Shown piece after piece: positions 7,518 to 15,343 of a stretch of 64,000 bases of DNA (its first letter is position 1; every line of letters starts with the position of its first letter). Both the position numbers and the translations under genes were made by a program. The notes under the pieces are model-generated. The model was given only the letters and a program-made list of their open reading frames with translations. It was not told the DNA's origin and made no database searches. This stretch comes from JBBRHQ01 sp963781345 (GTDB lineage: Bacteria > Actinomycetota > Thermoleophilia > Solirubrobacterales > 70-9): NCBI GenBank assembly GCA_963781345.1, contig CAWAFQ010000003.1, forward strand, positions 1-64,000. The letters are read 5' to 3'.

Positions 7518-7901
7518 GTGAAGCTCAGGGCACTTGCAGGACTCATCTGCTGTGCGGCGCTACTGGGGTTGCCGACGGCGGCGCAAGCACGGGTGTCGAT
7601 CCCGACGACGGGCACCGTTCTAATCAGCGGCGCCCTCAGTCCCACCAAATTCGCATTCTTGGGAGTCCTGACCTCTCCAAACCCGAACTGCCTGGCGGGC
7701 CGTACCCTCAAGCTCACGTTCGTCTATCCCAGCGGCCCGAAGCTGACCGACACCGCCATCAGCAGCACGAAGGGTCTCTGGGGCGTCGCCGGCGACCCGA
7801 CCGATGCAACCGGAGCCCGGCTCAGGGTGACGAAGAAGACATTCGGCCCCAGGAAGCATCCGAAGACCTGCGCGGCGACGTCGGTGTCGCTGGTCTCCTA
7901 G
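7518..7901 (+). CDS. Small secreted protein of unknown function
   Basis: A 127-residue protein with a signal peptide (MKLRALAGLICCAALLGLPTA, cleavage near AQA-RV). The mature part of about 100 residues has several beta-prone stretches (GTVLISGALSPTKFAF, LKLTFVYPSG) and two cysteines (NPNCLAG and KTCAA) that could form one disulfide. An excellent AGGAGG lies upstream of the GTG. No family recognised; an Ig-like or other beta-sandwich fold is possible. Confidence 0.7.
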   Translation: MKLRALAGLICCAALLGLPTAAQARVSIPTTGTVLISGALSPTKFAFLGVLTSPNPNCLAGRTLKLTFVYPSGPKLTDTAISSTKGLWGVAGDPTDATGARLRVTKKTFGPRKHPKTCAATSVSLVS

Positions 7902-7920
7902 CGGGGAGCCCCGGAGCCGA

Positions 7921-7991
7921 AGGCGCCTGCCGGAATCGAACCGGCGTAAACGGCTTTGCAGGCCGCTGCGTAGCCACTCCGCCAAGGCGCC
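7921..7991 (-). tRNA. tRNA-Cys (GCA)
   Basis: The acceptor GGCGCCT/AGGCGCC, D-arm, anticodon loop CTGCAAA (anticodon GCA), and T-arm CGCCGG-TTCGATT-CCGGC make a complete cloverleaf with discriminator U. CCA is not encoded. Confidence 0.95.
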
Positions 7992-8001
7992 GAGCCGCAA
8001 C

Positions 8002-8007
8002 AGCCTA
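8002..8007 (-). promoter_or_regulatory. -10 box of tRNA-Cys
   Basis: TAGGCT ends ten bases before the tRNA 5' end, the same box and distance as at tRNA-Val. No clear -35 is visible. Confidence 0.55.
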
Positions 8008-8031
8008 GCGGCGAGGGGGTGGCTCTAGCAC

Positions 8032-8289
8032 CTACTGCTGGTAGTGCTCGACCGTGTCCGGGGCTCGGCGGCTGGCCTCTTCGGGGTCGAAGCCGTACTG
8101 GCGCAGGGAGCGGCGCTGGCGCAGGAAGTCCCAGGCTTGGTCGAGCTGGAGCTTGACCTGCTCGAGGCGGGCGTGCTCCTCCTTGCTCAGGCCCTCGCCC
8201 TCGTGGGCGTGGAGGAGGTGCTCCTCCTCCTTGACGAGCTCATCGATGCGGGTGAGAACCTGCTGGTCGTCCACTGTCGCTCCTCTCAT
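8032..8289 (-). CDS. DUF2630 family protein
   Basis: An 85-residue helical, acidic protein: DDQQVLTRIDELVKEEEHLL, then GLSKEEHARLEQVKLQLDQAWDFLRQRRSLRQYG, ending VEHYQQ. This matches the actinobacterial DUF2630 family closely in sequence and length. Function unknown. The 5' end overlaps the preceding same-strand gene by 50 bases, suggesting co-transcription. Confidence 0.85.
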   Translation of the reverse strand: MRGATVDDQQVLTRIDELVKEEEHLLHAHEGEGLSKEEHARLEQVKLQLDQAWDFLRQRRSLRQYGFDPEEASRRAPDTVEHYQQ

Positions 8290-9406
8290 GCTGGGCTGCG
8301 GACCCGGGAGTCTGACGATCGGGATCGGCGAACACAATACGGACGATCGGGATCTCGCGACCGGCGCGCTTCGACAACCCCTCCAGGTGGTGATTGCGCC
8401 GGCAGAGCCAGGGCCAGATTCGCCGGTGCTCCTCCTCGCCCAGGGTCGTGGCCGTGGCCGGCCTCACCTGGTCCCCGATCTGGACGCTGACGCGCGAGTC
8501 GGACTCGAGGTTCAGCCACCACGCCGGAGGGCGGGAAGCGCCACCCGCGGCGGCCACGAGCAGGAGGGCGCCGTCGAGCGACTCGTACTGCACCGGCGTT
8601 CGCCTTGGCAGGCCGCTTCGCCTTCCGGTGGTGCTGAGAAGGAGCACCGGCCGGCTGCCCATCTTTGCGCCCATCCGGCCCCCGCTCTCAGCGTAGATCC
8701 GGGCATGCATGTGGTTGAAGTGGACCCGAAGCCGCCGTCCGAGCGAACTCGGCGCAACGGTCCGGCGATGGTCGAGGAGCCGGACCAGGAACGCCCCGGT
8801 CACGCCCCCGACGCTCGCCCCCATCGCGACCCCGCCCGCGACCGCAAAGACGGCCCTCGGCGCAGCCTGCTGCGGGGCAACCGCCATCGCGATGAATACC
8901 CACGGCAGACCCGCCAGCCAGCCGAGGGCGTTGGCCGGCACCCATCGCCCGGCGTGCTCGACGTGGCGGCGCAGCTCGATCGCCTGGGCAGCGCCTATCG
9001 AGCAGAGCAGCGCGACACCGGCGGCCGTCCCGATCACGACGAGGAGTGGCGTCGGCACCGACGCCAGCTGATCGTGAAACGTGCTCGGGGTCATGCCGAT
9101 CGCCCAGGCGAGAGCGGCGGCGGCCGCGGTCAGCCCGCACCAGCGCCGGACTCGCAGCGCCGGAACGTCCCGGCGCAGTGCCCGCGACTGGGCGAAGCCG
9201 AGGACGGCGCCCTCGCCGGCGCCCGCGAGGATCACGACGGGAAGGGTCTGGAGGTCGCTGAGGCCCGCAACCGAGGCCAGAGCCCAGGCGCCGGTGGGAA
9301 CCGAGAAGGCGACAAGCTCGCCGACCGTGGTGGCCACCACCCAGCGACGGAAGGTGGCCGCGTCTGCGCGGTCATATCCAGCCGGCATGGTCGCATCCGC
9401 TGACAT
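8240..9406 (-). CDS. Membrane domain fused to an F420-type nitroreductase domain
   Basis: Residues 20-245 contain about six hydrophobic segments. Residues 250-370 match the deazaflavin-dependent nitroreductase (DDN) family: MGSRPVLLLSTTGRRSGLPRRTPVQYE, LLLVAAAGGASRPPAWWLNLESDSRVSVQIGD, then RIWPWL. Family members use coenzyme F420 to reduce quinones or nitro compounds, usually as free-standing soluble or membrane-associated proteins of ~150 residues. A multi-pass N-terminal fusion would anchor the enzyme near the quinone pool. The ATG at 9406 is preferred; another lies at 9388. The C-terminal end overlaps the DUF2630 gene. Confidence 0.7.
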   Translation of the reverse strand: MSADATMPAGYDRADAATFRRWVVATTVGELVAFSVPTGAWALASVAGLSDLQTLPVVILAGAGEGAVLGFAQSRALRRDVPALRVRRWCGLTAAAAALAWAIGMTPSTFHDQLASVPTPLLVVIGTAAGVALLCSIGAAQAIELRRHVEHAGRWVPANALGWLAGLPWVFIAMAVAPQQAAPRAVFAVAGGVAMGASVGGVTGAFLVRLLDHRRTVAPSSLGRRLRVHFNHMHARIYAESGGRMGAKMGSRPVLLLSTTGRRSGLPRRTPVQYESLDGALLLVAAAGGASRPPAWWLNLESDSRVSVQIGDQVRPATATTLGEEEHRRIWPWLCRRNHHLEGLSKRAGREIPIVRIVFADPDRQTPGSAAQHERSDSGRPAGSHPHR

Positions 9407-9510
9407 CTGCCTACCCAAATTACGAGCACAATGGCGGCGAGTCATCGGTGTTGCGCCGCATTCGCCGCGGTGTGAATCACCTACCGGTACCTTGGCCGGG
9501 TGGGGCCGAG

Positions 9511-11082
9511 ATGAGATGGCGGCGGGAACCGAGTTCGGGTGAGCGCGCTCTGCGGGATCTGCGGGCCGCCCGTCGTCGCCACTACGCCGCGGACTTCGAC
9601 TGGCTCGACGCTCTCTATCGGGTCTACGTCTGCGCAATCTTCGGCGCCTGGGGACTGGCGCTCATCTCGGGCGCCCTGGCCGATGCCGAGATCAGCCCCG
9701 AAGGCGTCGACCGGATCGCCCTGCACGGCCCGGCCGTGCTCGGCCTCCTGGTCGCCCTCGCCCTCGCAGCCGGCCTCAGATCCGGCGGCCGCGGCGGCCC
9801 GCTTGCGATCGAGGCTCCCGACGTCCATCACGTCCTTCTTGCTCCGGTGGATCGCGGCGTCGCCCTGCGCGGGCTGGCGATCAGGCGTCTTCGCACCGGG
9901 GCCTTCGTCGGCGCGATTGCGGGCGCGATCGCGGGCAACTTCGCGTTCAGGCGACTCCCGGGCTCCCCGGTCGAGTGGCTGGCATGCGGCGCCCTCTTCG
10001 GCGCGGCGATTCCGCTGGCCGGCCTCGGCGGCGCCCTCGTCGCCTCCGGGCGTCGCCTCCGCCCCCCCACGGTCAACTTCCTCGCGCTCCTGGCAATCGG
10101 CCTCTCCTGCGTCGACATCGCCCTCGACACAGAGCTCTCGCCGGCGACGATGCTCGGCGAGGTGGCACTGTGGCCGATCCACGGCTCGGCCTCGGCCGCG
10201 CTTCCCCTCGCCGGCCTCGCAACCGAGGCGCTCCTTCTCGCCGCGGGGCTGGGCTGGATCGCGGGCACTTCGCTCGAGGCGGTTCGACGCCGAGCGGCAC
10301 TGACGGCCGAGCTGCGCTTCGCGGTAACCCTCCAGGACCTGCGAACGGTCATCCTCCTGCGGCGACAGCTGGCGTCGGAGAGACCCCGCTCCCGGCCGTG
10401 GATCAGCCCGGCGGGATCGCCTCGCGGCTCGGCCGTGTGGCGCCGCGACTGGCGCAGCTTCCTGCGCTGGCCGCTGGTCAGGGTGGCGCGGGTGGGGCTC
10501 CTGGGGGCGGTGTCCGGGCTGGCGCTCCTCGGAGCATGGCGGGGGACGACGCCGCTTGTCCTGGTCGCCGGCCTCGCCCTGCTCGTCGCCGCCCTCGACG
10601 CGGTCGAGCCACTGGCGCAGGAGATGGACCACCCGACGCGCCGCGACCTGCTCCCGGTCCCCGCAACCCAGCTCATCCGGACCCACCTTGGCGCGCCGAT
10701 CGCGCTGATGATCGCGGTCTGCGCGCTGGCGCTCGTCGCCATCGCCGCCGCCGGCGGCTCCGGCCCGCTCCTCGGCGTCGCCGCCCTGATGGTGGTGCCG
10801 AGCGCGATGCTGGTGCTCTGCTGCGCTGCGGTCAGCGCCACCAACGACCCCTACGCCTACCTGCTGACCCCGGGTATCGGCTACGCGCAGTCGGCCCTGC
10901 CGTTCGTCGTCCCGGTGATCGGGGTCGGCCTGCCGCTGCTGGTCGCCCGCGAGGCCGCCAGGAACGGTCACTCGGCCATCGGCGCCGCCTTCGGGATCGA
11001 GGTCTTCTTCGTGCTCGTCTGCGTGGCCGTGATCGGCTGGCTCGGCCACCGGGTGAGCCAGCAGGTGCCGGTGGCGGCATGA
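9511..11082 (+). CDS. ABC exporter permease subunit
   Basis: A 523-residue protein with a cytoplasmic N-terminus and about 12 hydrophobic segments. It has little conserved sequence, but its stop overlaps the start of an ABC ATPase by four bases (ATGA), which fixes it as the membrane partner. The arrangement resembles ABC-2-type exporters with long permeases. Substrate unknown. The ATG at 9511 follows a GGGG-rich motif; the frame stays open upstream to 9448. Confidence 0.75.
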   Translation: MRWRREPSSGERALRDLRAARRRHYAADFDWLDALYRVYVCAIFGAWGLALISGALADAEISPEGVDRIALHGPAVLGLLVALALAAGLRSGGRGGPLAIEAPDVHHVLLAPVDRGVALRGLAIRRLRTGAFVGAIAGAIAGNFAFRRLPGSPVEWLACGALFGAAIPLAGLGGALVASGRRLRPPTVNFLALLAIGLSCVDIALDTELSPATMLGEVALWPIHGSASAALPLAGLATEALLLAAGLGWIAGTSLEAVRRRAALTAELRFAVTLQDLRTVILLRRQLASERPRSRPWISPAGSPRGSAVWRRDWRSFLRWPLVRVARVGLLGAVSGLALLGAWRGTTPLVLVAGLALLVAALDAVEPLAQEMDHPTRRDLLPVPATQLIRTHLGAPIALMIAVCALALVAIAAAGGSGPLLGVAALMVVPSAMLVLCCAAVSATNDPYAYLLTPGIGYAQSALPFVVPVIGVGLPLLVAREAARNGHSAIGAAFGIEVFFVLVCVAVIGWLGHRVSQQVPVAA

Positions 11083-11750
11083 ACCAGAGGCGCAGCGTCC
11101 TCGAGACCCGCGCACTCGGCCGCGAGTACGGCGACCTGGTCGCGCTGGAGCCACTCGACATCGAGATCCCGCCGGGAGAGATGGTCGCCCTGATCGGTCC
11201 CAACGGCGCCGGCAAGTCGACCCTGATGACCCTCGTCGCGGGACTGCTCGAACCCTCCTACGGCTCAGCCGAGATCGACGGCGCCGAGGCTGGCTCGATC
11301 GAGGCCCGCGCCGCGACCTCCTACGTCCCCGACACCCCGGTGCTCTACGACGACCTCAGCCTCGACGAGCATCTCGAGTACATCGCCGGCATGCACGGGC
11401 TCGAGGACTACTCGGCCAAGGCCTCCGATCTGCTCGGACGCCTCGGTCTGGCCGAGCGCGGCGGCGGCCTTCCCTCGCAATTCAGCCACGGGATGCGACA
11501 GAAGACATCGATCGCGATCGGGCTGATCCGGCCCTTCTCGCTGCTGATCGCCGACGAGCCCTTCGACGGACTCGACCCGCCGAGCCGCACGGCTCTCTTC
11601 GACCTCCTCCGCGAGGCGCGCGAGGGTGGCGCCGCGGTGATCGTCTCGACCCACCGCGGCGACGTGGTCGACTTCTCCGACCGCTGCCTCAGGCTCGAGG
11701 AAGGAAGCCTCACCTATGACGGTCCGCCGGGCGGGGCGGCGACGGCGTAG
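11079..11750 (+). CDS. ABC transporter ATP-binding protein
   Basis: Powers the permease encoded just upstream. It has Walker A GPNGAGKS (residues ~39-46), a degenerate signature SQFSHGMRQK in place of LSGGQ (usual for ABC-2 exporters), Walker B LLIADEPFDGLDP and the switch histidine in VSTHRGDVV. At 223 residues it is a minimal single nucleotide-binding domain. It ends exactly where the convergent LamG-like gene ends. Confidence 0.9.
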   Translation: MNQRRSVLETRALGREYGDLVALEPLDIEIPPGEMVALIGPNGAGKSTLMTLVAGLLEPSYGSAEIDGAEAGSIEARAATSYVPDTPVLYDDLSLDEHLEYIAGMHGLEDYSAKASDLLGRLGLAERGGGLPSQFSHGMRQKTSIAIGLIRPFSLLIADEPFDGLDPPSRTALFDLLREAREGGAAVIVSTHRGDVVDFSDRCLRLEEGSLTYDGPPGGAATA

Positions 11751-12860
11751 CTAACGCTGAGAGCTTCCCGGCGCGCGGATCGTTGCATTGCGGGAGGTGC
11801 TGGCGGTGGCACCTCCGGTTGGCGTCAGCTGGACCGAGATCCGGACCTTCAGCTTTCCTGCCACGCGCAGGGAAGCCGAAGCGCGACGGCTCAACCTGAC
11901 CTTGACGCGGCGGGTACTGCCCGCCGCCAACGAGAGCGTGGCCTTGCCCAGATGCTTGGCCACGGCCGCGCCCGCCGCACCGGGCCTTAGAGCGGTGGCC
12001 CTGTCAACGGTCGCAATTCCGCCACAGCCGACTCCACCGCCGGGGCAGCCGGCGTCGATGCCGGTGTAGACAACCAGCCGCTTGTGGCGGCCACCCCCGA
12101 CCTTGACCTTGCGCTTGATCGCGACGGTGGCCGCTCCGGGGCCGCAGCGATCGTCCAACGGCCCCGCCTTGTAGATCTGCGCGGCATCCGCGGCGCTGAG
12201 GCTCCCTCCATAGATTCGGATACGGGCGACAGCGCCCGCCGAATCCTCGCCCACCGTGCCGCCGCTGTCGTTGTCCTTGAAGAACCTCAGAGCGGTGGCC
12301 TGCGCCTGGCCGGTGCTGGGGTAGCTGAACTGCGGGACTCCGTTGACGAAGCCCACCGTCCCGTCGGTTCCCGCGTAGTCGTATGAGAGCGCGACCTCCG
12401 CGTAGGCGTTGTTCGCGAAGACCACTCCCGGGCCGAAAACGTCCTTGATCGGCAGGCTGGAGTCGTAGAAGTCGAGCTTGCCGGTGTAGTTGTAGAGCCC
12501 GCTGTCGGTCGTGAAGGCACCCGAAATGCCCGGGGCGTAGATTCGCCTGTATCCGGAGACATCAGCGAGCCGGAAGAGCACGACGACCGAGTAATGGTTT
12601 GTGGATGCGGGGTTCGGCGCCAGCTGCAACCCGCTTCCCTCCGGGAAGGCGAGCACGCGGGCGGACCCGCATCCGAGCGCCTCGGTGGTGAACGCGTTGC
12701 CGGGACCAACGTTGCCGATGGCGCCGGGTCCAGCGACAGACGATGCGTAGGAGTCCTGGAACTGATAATCGGCTTCGAGCGGCGGCATCGCGGCGGCACC
12801 CTGCGCGGCGACCGCCGCGACAAGCGCTGCGGTTATCACCACCAGTCCCAGCCTTCGCAT
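11751..12860 (-). CDS. Secreted LamG/concanavalin-A-like protein
   Basis: Signal peptide at residues 1-24 (MRRLGLVVITAALVAAVAAQ). Residues ~30-220 look like a LamG-type jelly-roll domain: LEADYQFQDS, HYSVVVLFRLADVSGYRRIYAP, AYAEVALSYD, and the family-like ending ARIRIYGGSLSAADAAQIY. The C-terminal 130 residues are basic with a CPGGGVGCGG disulfide candidate and a beta-rich tail (KVRLSRRASASLRVAGKLKVRISVQL) common in secreted proteins of this lineage. Carbohydrate or surface binding is likely. A TAGGCT box lies 13 bases before the ATG. Confidence 0.75.
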   Translation of the reverse strand: MRRLGLVVITAALVAAVAAQGAAAMPPLEADYQFQDSYASSVAGPGAIGNVGPGNAFTTEALGCGSARVLAFPEGSGLQLAPNPASTNHYSVVVLFRLADVSGYRRIYAPGISGAFTTDSGLYNYTGKLDFYDSSLPIKDVFGPGVVFANNAYAEVALSYDYAGTDGTVGFVNGVPQFSYPSTGQAQATALRFFKDNDSGGTVGEDSAGAVARIRIYGGSLSAADAAQIYKAGPLDDRCGPGAATVAIKRKVKVGGGRHKRLVVYTGIDAGCPGGGVGCGGIATVDRATALRPGAAGAAVAKHLGKATLSLAAGSTRRVKVRLSRRASASLRVAGKLKVRISVQLTPTGGATASTSRNATIRAPGSSQR

Positions 12861-12913
12861 CGCCGCCAAGGCTAGCCTATGGCTGCCGGGCGCAATGGAT
12901 ACCGACTCTGAAG

Positions 12914-12987
12914 AGCGGCTGAAGGGACTCGAACCCTCGACCTTCTGCATGGCAAGCAGACGCTCTAGCCAACTGAGCTACAGCCGC
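12914..12987 (-). tRNA. tRNA-Gly (GCC)
   Basis: Acceptor GCGGCTG/CAGCCGC, D-stem GCTC/GAGC, anticodon stem TCTGC/GCAGA with loop TTGCCAT (anticodon GCC), T-arm GAGGG-TTCGAGT-CCCTT, discriminator U. CCA is not encoded. Confidence 0.95.
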
Positions 12988-12998
12988 GCGAGGGCGGG

Positions 12999-13004
12999 AT
13001 TATA
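12999..13004 (-). promoter_or_regulatory. -10 box of tRNA-Gly
   Basis: A consensus TATAAT on the minus strand, 11 bases before the tRNA 5' end, conspicuous in GC-rich flanks. Confidence 0.6.
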
Positions 13005-13037
13005 TCCCGGGGCCCTTCGACGAGCGGCCGCGGGGCG

Positions 13038-13550
13038 TCAGCGGTTGAGCTCGGCCAGCAGCTCGCGGAGGTCGAGGGGACTGGTGAACATCTCCACGCC
13101 CTCGCCGCTTTCGGGACGCGGCCACTGCTCGCGGGGGCGGTCCCAGTAGAGCTCGACACCGTTCCCGTCGGGGTCGTCGAGGTAGAGGGCCTCGCTGACG
13201 CCGTGATCGGAGGCGCCGGTGAGGGGGATGCCGGCCTCGGTCACCCGGTGCAGGGCATCGGCAAGCGAGCGCCGGGTCGGATAGAGGATCGCGGTGTGGA
13301 AGAGGCCGGTCGTGCCGGGAGGGGGTGCCGAGCCGCCCTTCGACTGCCAGGAGTTGAGGCCGATGTGGTGGTGGTAGCCGCCGGCCGAGATGAAGGCCGC
13401 GTCGGGGCCCCAGCGCTGCTGCAGCTCGAGGCCGAGGACACCGACGTAGAAATCGAGGGCGCGGTCGACGTCGGAGACCCTGAGGTGTACGTGGCCGATG
13501 CGAACGCCGGGATCGATCGGGGTCTGGGGGGCCGACTCGGAGGGGTCCAT
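13038..13550 (-). CDS. VOC-family (glyoxalase/extradiol dioxygenase-like) protein
   Basis: A 170-residue protein with the paired beta-alpha-beta-beta-beta modules of vicinal-oxygen-chelate enzymes: RIGHVHLRVSDVDRALDFYVGVLGLEL, then GLFHTAILYPTRRSLADALHRV and YLDDPDGNGVELYWDRP. Candidate metal ligands are the His of GHVHL, the His of LFHTA and the Glu of GVELY, as in catechol 2,3-dioxygenase relatives. The exact substrate cannot be told. The gene is isolated between tRNA-Gly and a divergent DoxX gene. Confidence 0.88.
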   Translation of the reverse strand: MDPSESAPQTPIDPGVRIGHVHLRVSDVDRALDFYVGVLGLELQQRWGPDAAFISAGGYHHHIGLNSWQSKGGSAPPPGTTGLFHTAILYPTRRSLADALHRVTEAGIPLTGASDHGVSEALYLDDPDGNGVELYWDRPREQWPRPESGEGVEMFTSPLDLRELLAELNR

Positions 13551-13668
13551 TGGTACCAGTGAATCAGACCCGTCCCGGCGCCGAGGCCCAGTGGCGCCTC
13601 CGGCCCCGCCCGTGAGCGCGAAGGCCCGACGCAGAGAGCCCCGTAACCGCCGGTTAATGCCCTCGCCG

Positions 13669-13674
13669 TAGGGT
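13669..13674 (+). promoter_or_regulatory. -10 box of the DoxX-like gene
   Basis: TAGGGT, followed by six bases and then the in-frame ATC at 13681. yifB and ilvD have the same box-to-start spacing, which suggests a leaderless transcript. Confidence 0.4.
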
Positions 13675-13680
13675 TGGCCA

Positions 13681-14118
13681 ATCGACCCGGTCTCTGAGCT
13701 GCTCCGAACCCGGCAGGTCCCCGCCGCGCGCTGGGCGCCTGCGGTCCGTTGGTTCTCAGGGGCGGTCTACGTCGTCTTCGGGATCGGCAAGTTCACCGGG
13801 CACGCGGCCGAGGTGGCCTCCTTCGAGGACTACGGCCTCCCCTCCCCCGACGCCTTCGTCTACGCGATCGGCATCCTCGAGATCGGCGGCGGTGCGCTGC
13901 TGCTGATCGGCCTCGCGACCCGCCTGGTGGCGCTGGCGATGGCCGGCAACATGGTCGCCGCGATCGCCCTCTCCGGGATCGGTGAGGGCGAGGTCGTTCC
14001 CAGCCTCACCCTGGCGCCGCTGCTGCTCGCGGGCATGGTCTTCCTGATCTGGGTCGGTCCCGGGAATCGTTCCCTCGACCAGAGGTTCTCGGGCGAGGGC
14101 CGGGCCGGGGCACGGTAG
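13681..14118 (+). CDS. DoxX-family membrane protein, start codon non-canonical
   Basis: Four hydrophobic segments and the DoxX pattern: VYVVFGIGKFTGHAAEVASFEDYGLPSPDAFVYAIGILEIGGGALLLIGL, then ALAMAGNMVAAIAL. The conserved first helix lies upstream of the first ATG/GTG/TTG in frame (GTG at 13813), and an in-frame stop sits at 13669. The protein must therefore begin between 13672 and about 13750, where only ATC (13681) or CTG (13699) are candidates. ATC fits a leaderless start. DoxX proteins are linked to quinone or thiol redox chemistry. Identity is good; the start is uncertain. Confidence 0.75.
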   Translation: MDPVSELLRTRQVPAARWAPAVRWFSGAVYVVFGIGKFTGHAAEVASFEDYGLPSPDAFVYAIGILEIGGGALLLIGLATRLVALAMAGNMVAAIALSGIGEGEVVPSLTLAPLLLAGMVFLIWVGPGNRSLDQRFSGEGRAGAR

Positions 14119-14170
14119 GGGGACGGGCTCTGCCCGCTCCCGCCCCGGGCGGGGCGCCGCCGCGCGCGGC

Positions 14171-14575
14171 TCAGGCGGCGTCGAGCGTCTGGTTGACGAG
14201 CAGGTCGGCTTCCTCGTTCTGCTCGCGCCTGACGTGGCGGATCGACCAGGCCTCGAACTGGCGCAGGGCCTCGCCGACCTGAGCATGCAGCTCCTTCAGC
14301 GCCGCGTCCTTGACCTTGTACTCGCCCTTGATCTGGCGCACGACAAGCTCCGAATCCCCGACCAGCTCGACCTCGCTCGCACCCAGCTCGGCGGCCCGCG
14401 CGATCCCCAGCAGCATCGCCCTGTACTCGGCGACGTTGTTGGTCGCCGCGCCGATCAGCTCGCCGCGCTGATCGAGGACGCCTCCGTCGGCGTCGCGGAC
14501 CACGGCCGCGATCGCCGCCGGGCCCGGATTGCCCCGTGAGCCGCCATCGACGTACACCCTCAGCCGGCCCGGCAC
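14171..14575 (-). CDS. Ribonuclease HI-like protein
   Basis: Cleaves RNA in RNA-DNA hybrids. All catalytic positions are present: YVDGGSRGNPGPAAI (Asp), ATNNVAEYRAML (Glu), ELVGDSELVVRQI (Asp), REQNEEADLLVN (Asp). At 134 residues it resembles the short actinobacterial RNase H that often pairs with a zinc-ribbon protein. Its GTG start directly abuts the stop codon of the upstream gene, so the two are surely co-translated. Confidence 0.9.
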   Translation of the reverse strand: MPGRLRVYVDGGSRGNPGPAAIAAVVRDADGGVLDQRGELIGAATNNVAEYRAMLLGIARAAELGASEVELVGDSELVVRQIKGEYKVKDAALKELHAQVGEALRQFEAWSIRHVRREQNEEADLLVNQTLDAA

Positions 14576-15274
14576 CTAGGCCTCCTTCCCCGGGCGCGCG
14601 CCGGCCGCGACGGCGGCGATGCGGATCCGCCCGGACTCATCGGCGACCGCGTTCCACTGCTTCGCCGAACCGTCGAGCTGACCCATCTCCCTGCCCTTGT
14701 CGATCGGGCGGACCGGGCGCGACTCGTCGCGCAGGTCCACGCCCCACTGGTACCAGGAGAGCTCCCAGGCGACCGTGATCCTGACCTCGCTCGGCGTCCC
14801 GGCGGCGGACCCGACCGAGACCCACGGAGCTCCGAGGGAGCGGATCAGCCCGGCCACGGTGTGCGCCTCCTCGCTGGAGTTGAAGCGCGCGGCGGCGCGC
14901 TCGAGCCTGCTCCCCTGGCTCTCGGCCACCGGATCGAGGCGACCGACTCCGGCCCCCGGCGCTGCCGGGTCGGGGCTGCGCTCGGGCCCGGGCACCGGCG
15001 CTGGATCGTCTGAACCGGCATCGCTTTGCCTCGCCCGCCTCGCCGCGCCGCGGCCGCGGAGCAGGCCACCGAGGCCCCTGCTCTCCCTGCGTCGAACAGG
15101 GGGAGCCGCGGTCTCACCCGCGGCCTCCTCCCAGACCCAGCCCAGCTGCTCGGCTCGCGCCCGGCAGAGGTCGCAGACGACCCGTTTCTCGTCGCCGGGG
15201 GCAAGATAGGTGCGTGTGCGCTCACCGGAGAGAATCGTGCGAGCGCAGACCGCACAGGTGTCGAAGGAGCTCAC
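14576..15274 (-). CDS. Zinc-ribbon protein of unknown function
   Basis: A 232-residue protein. The N-terminus has CAVCARTIL and CDLCRARAEQ, a four-cysteine zinc ribbon. A disordered Pro/Arg/Ala linker spans ~55-120, and a conserved-looking globular part follows (RLERAAARFNSSEEAHTVAGLIRSLGAPWVSVG, VTVAWELSWYQWGVDL, ending GRIRIAAVAAG). The last segment resembles a small beta-rich domain. It is coupled to the RNase H-like gene with no gap, implying a shared role in nucleic-acid metabolism; that is inference. Confidence 0.65.
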   Translation of the reverse strand: MSSFDTCAVCARTILSGERTRTYLAPGDEKRVVCDLCRARAEQLGWVWEEAAGETAAPPVRRRESRGLGGLLRGRGAARRARQSDAGSDDPAPVPGPERSPDPAAPGAGVGRLDPVAESQGSRLERAAARFNSSEEAHTVAGLIRSLGAPWVSVGSAAGTPSEVRITVAWELSWYQWGVDLRDESRPVRPIDKGREMGQLDGSAKQWNAVADESGRIRIAAVAAGARPGKEA

Positions 15275-15343
15275 CGCCCCAACGTAGCAGCGGCGCTGGC
15301 GGGCGAAACCGGCCGCCGCCCCTGCCGGCAGGGCCCGCTGGAC

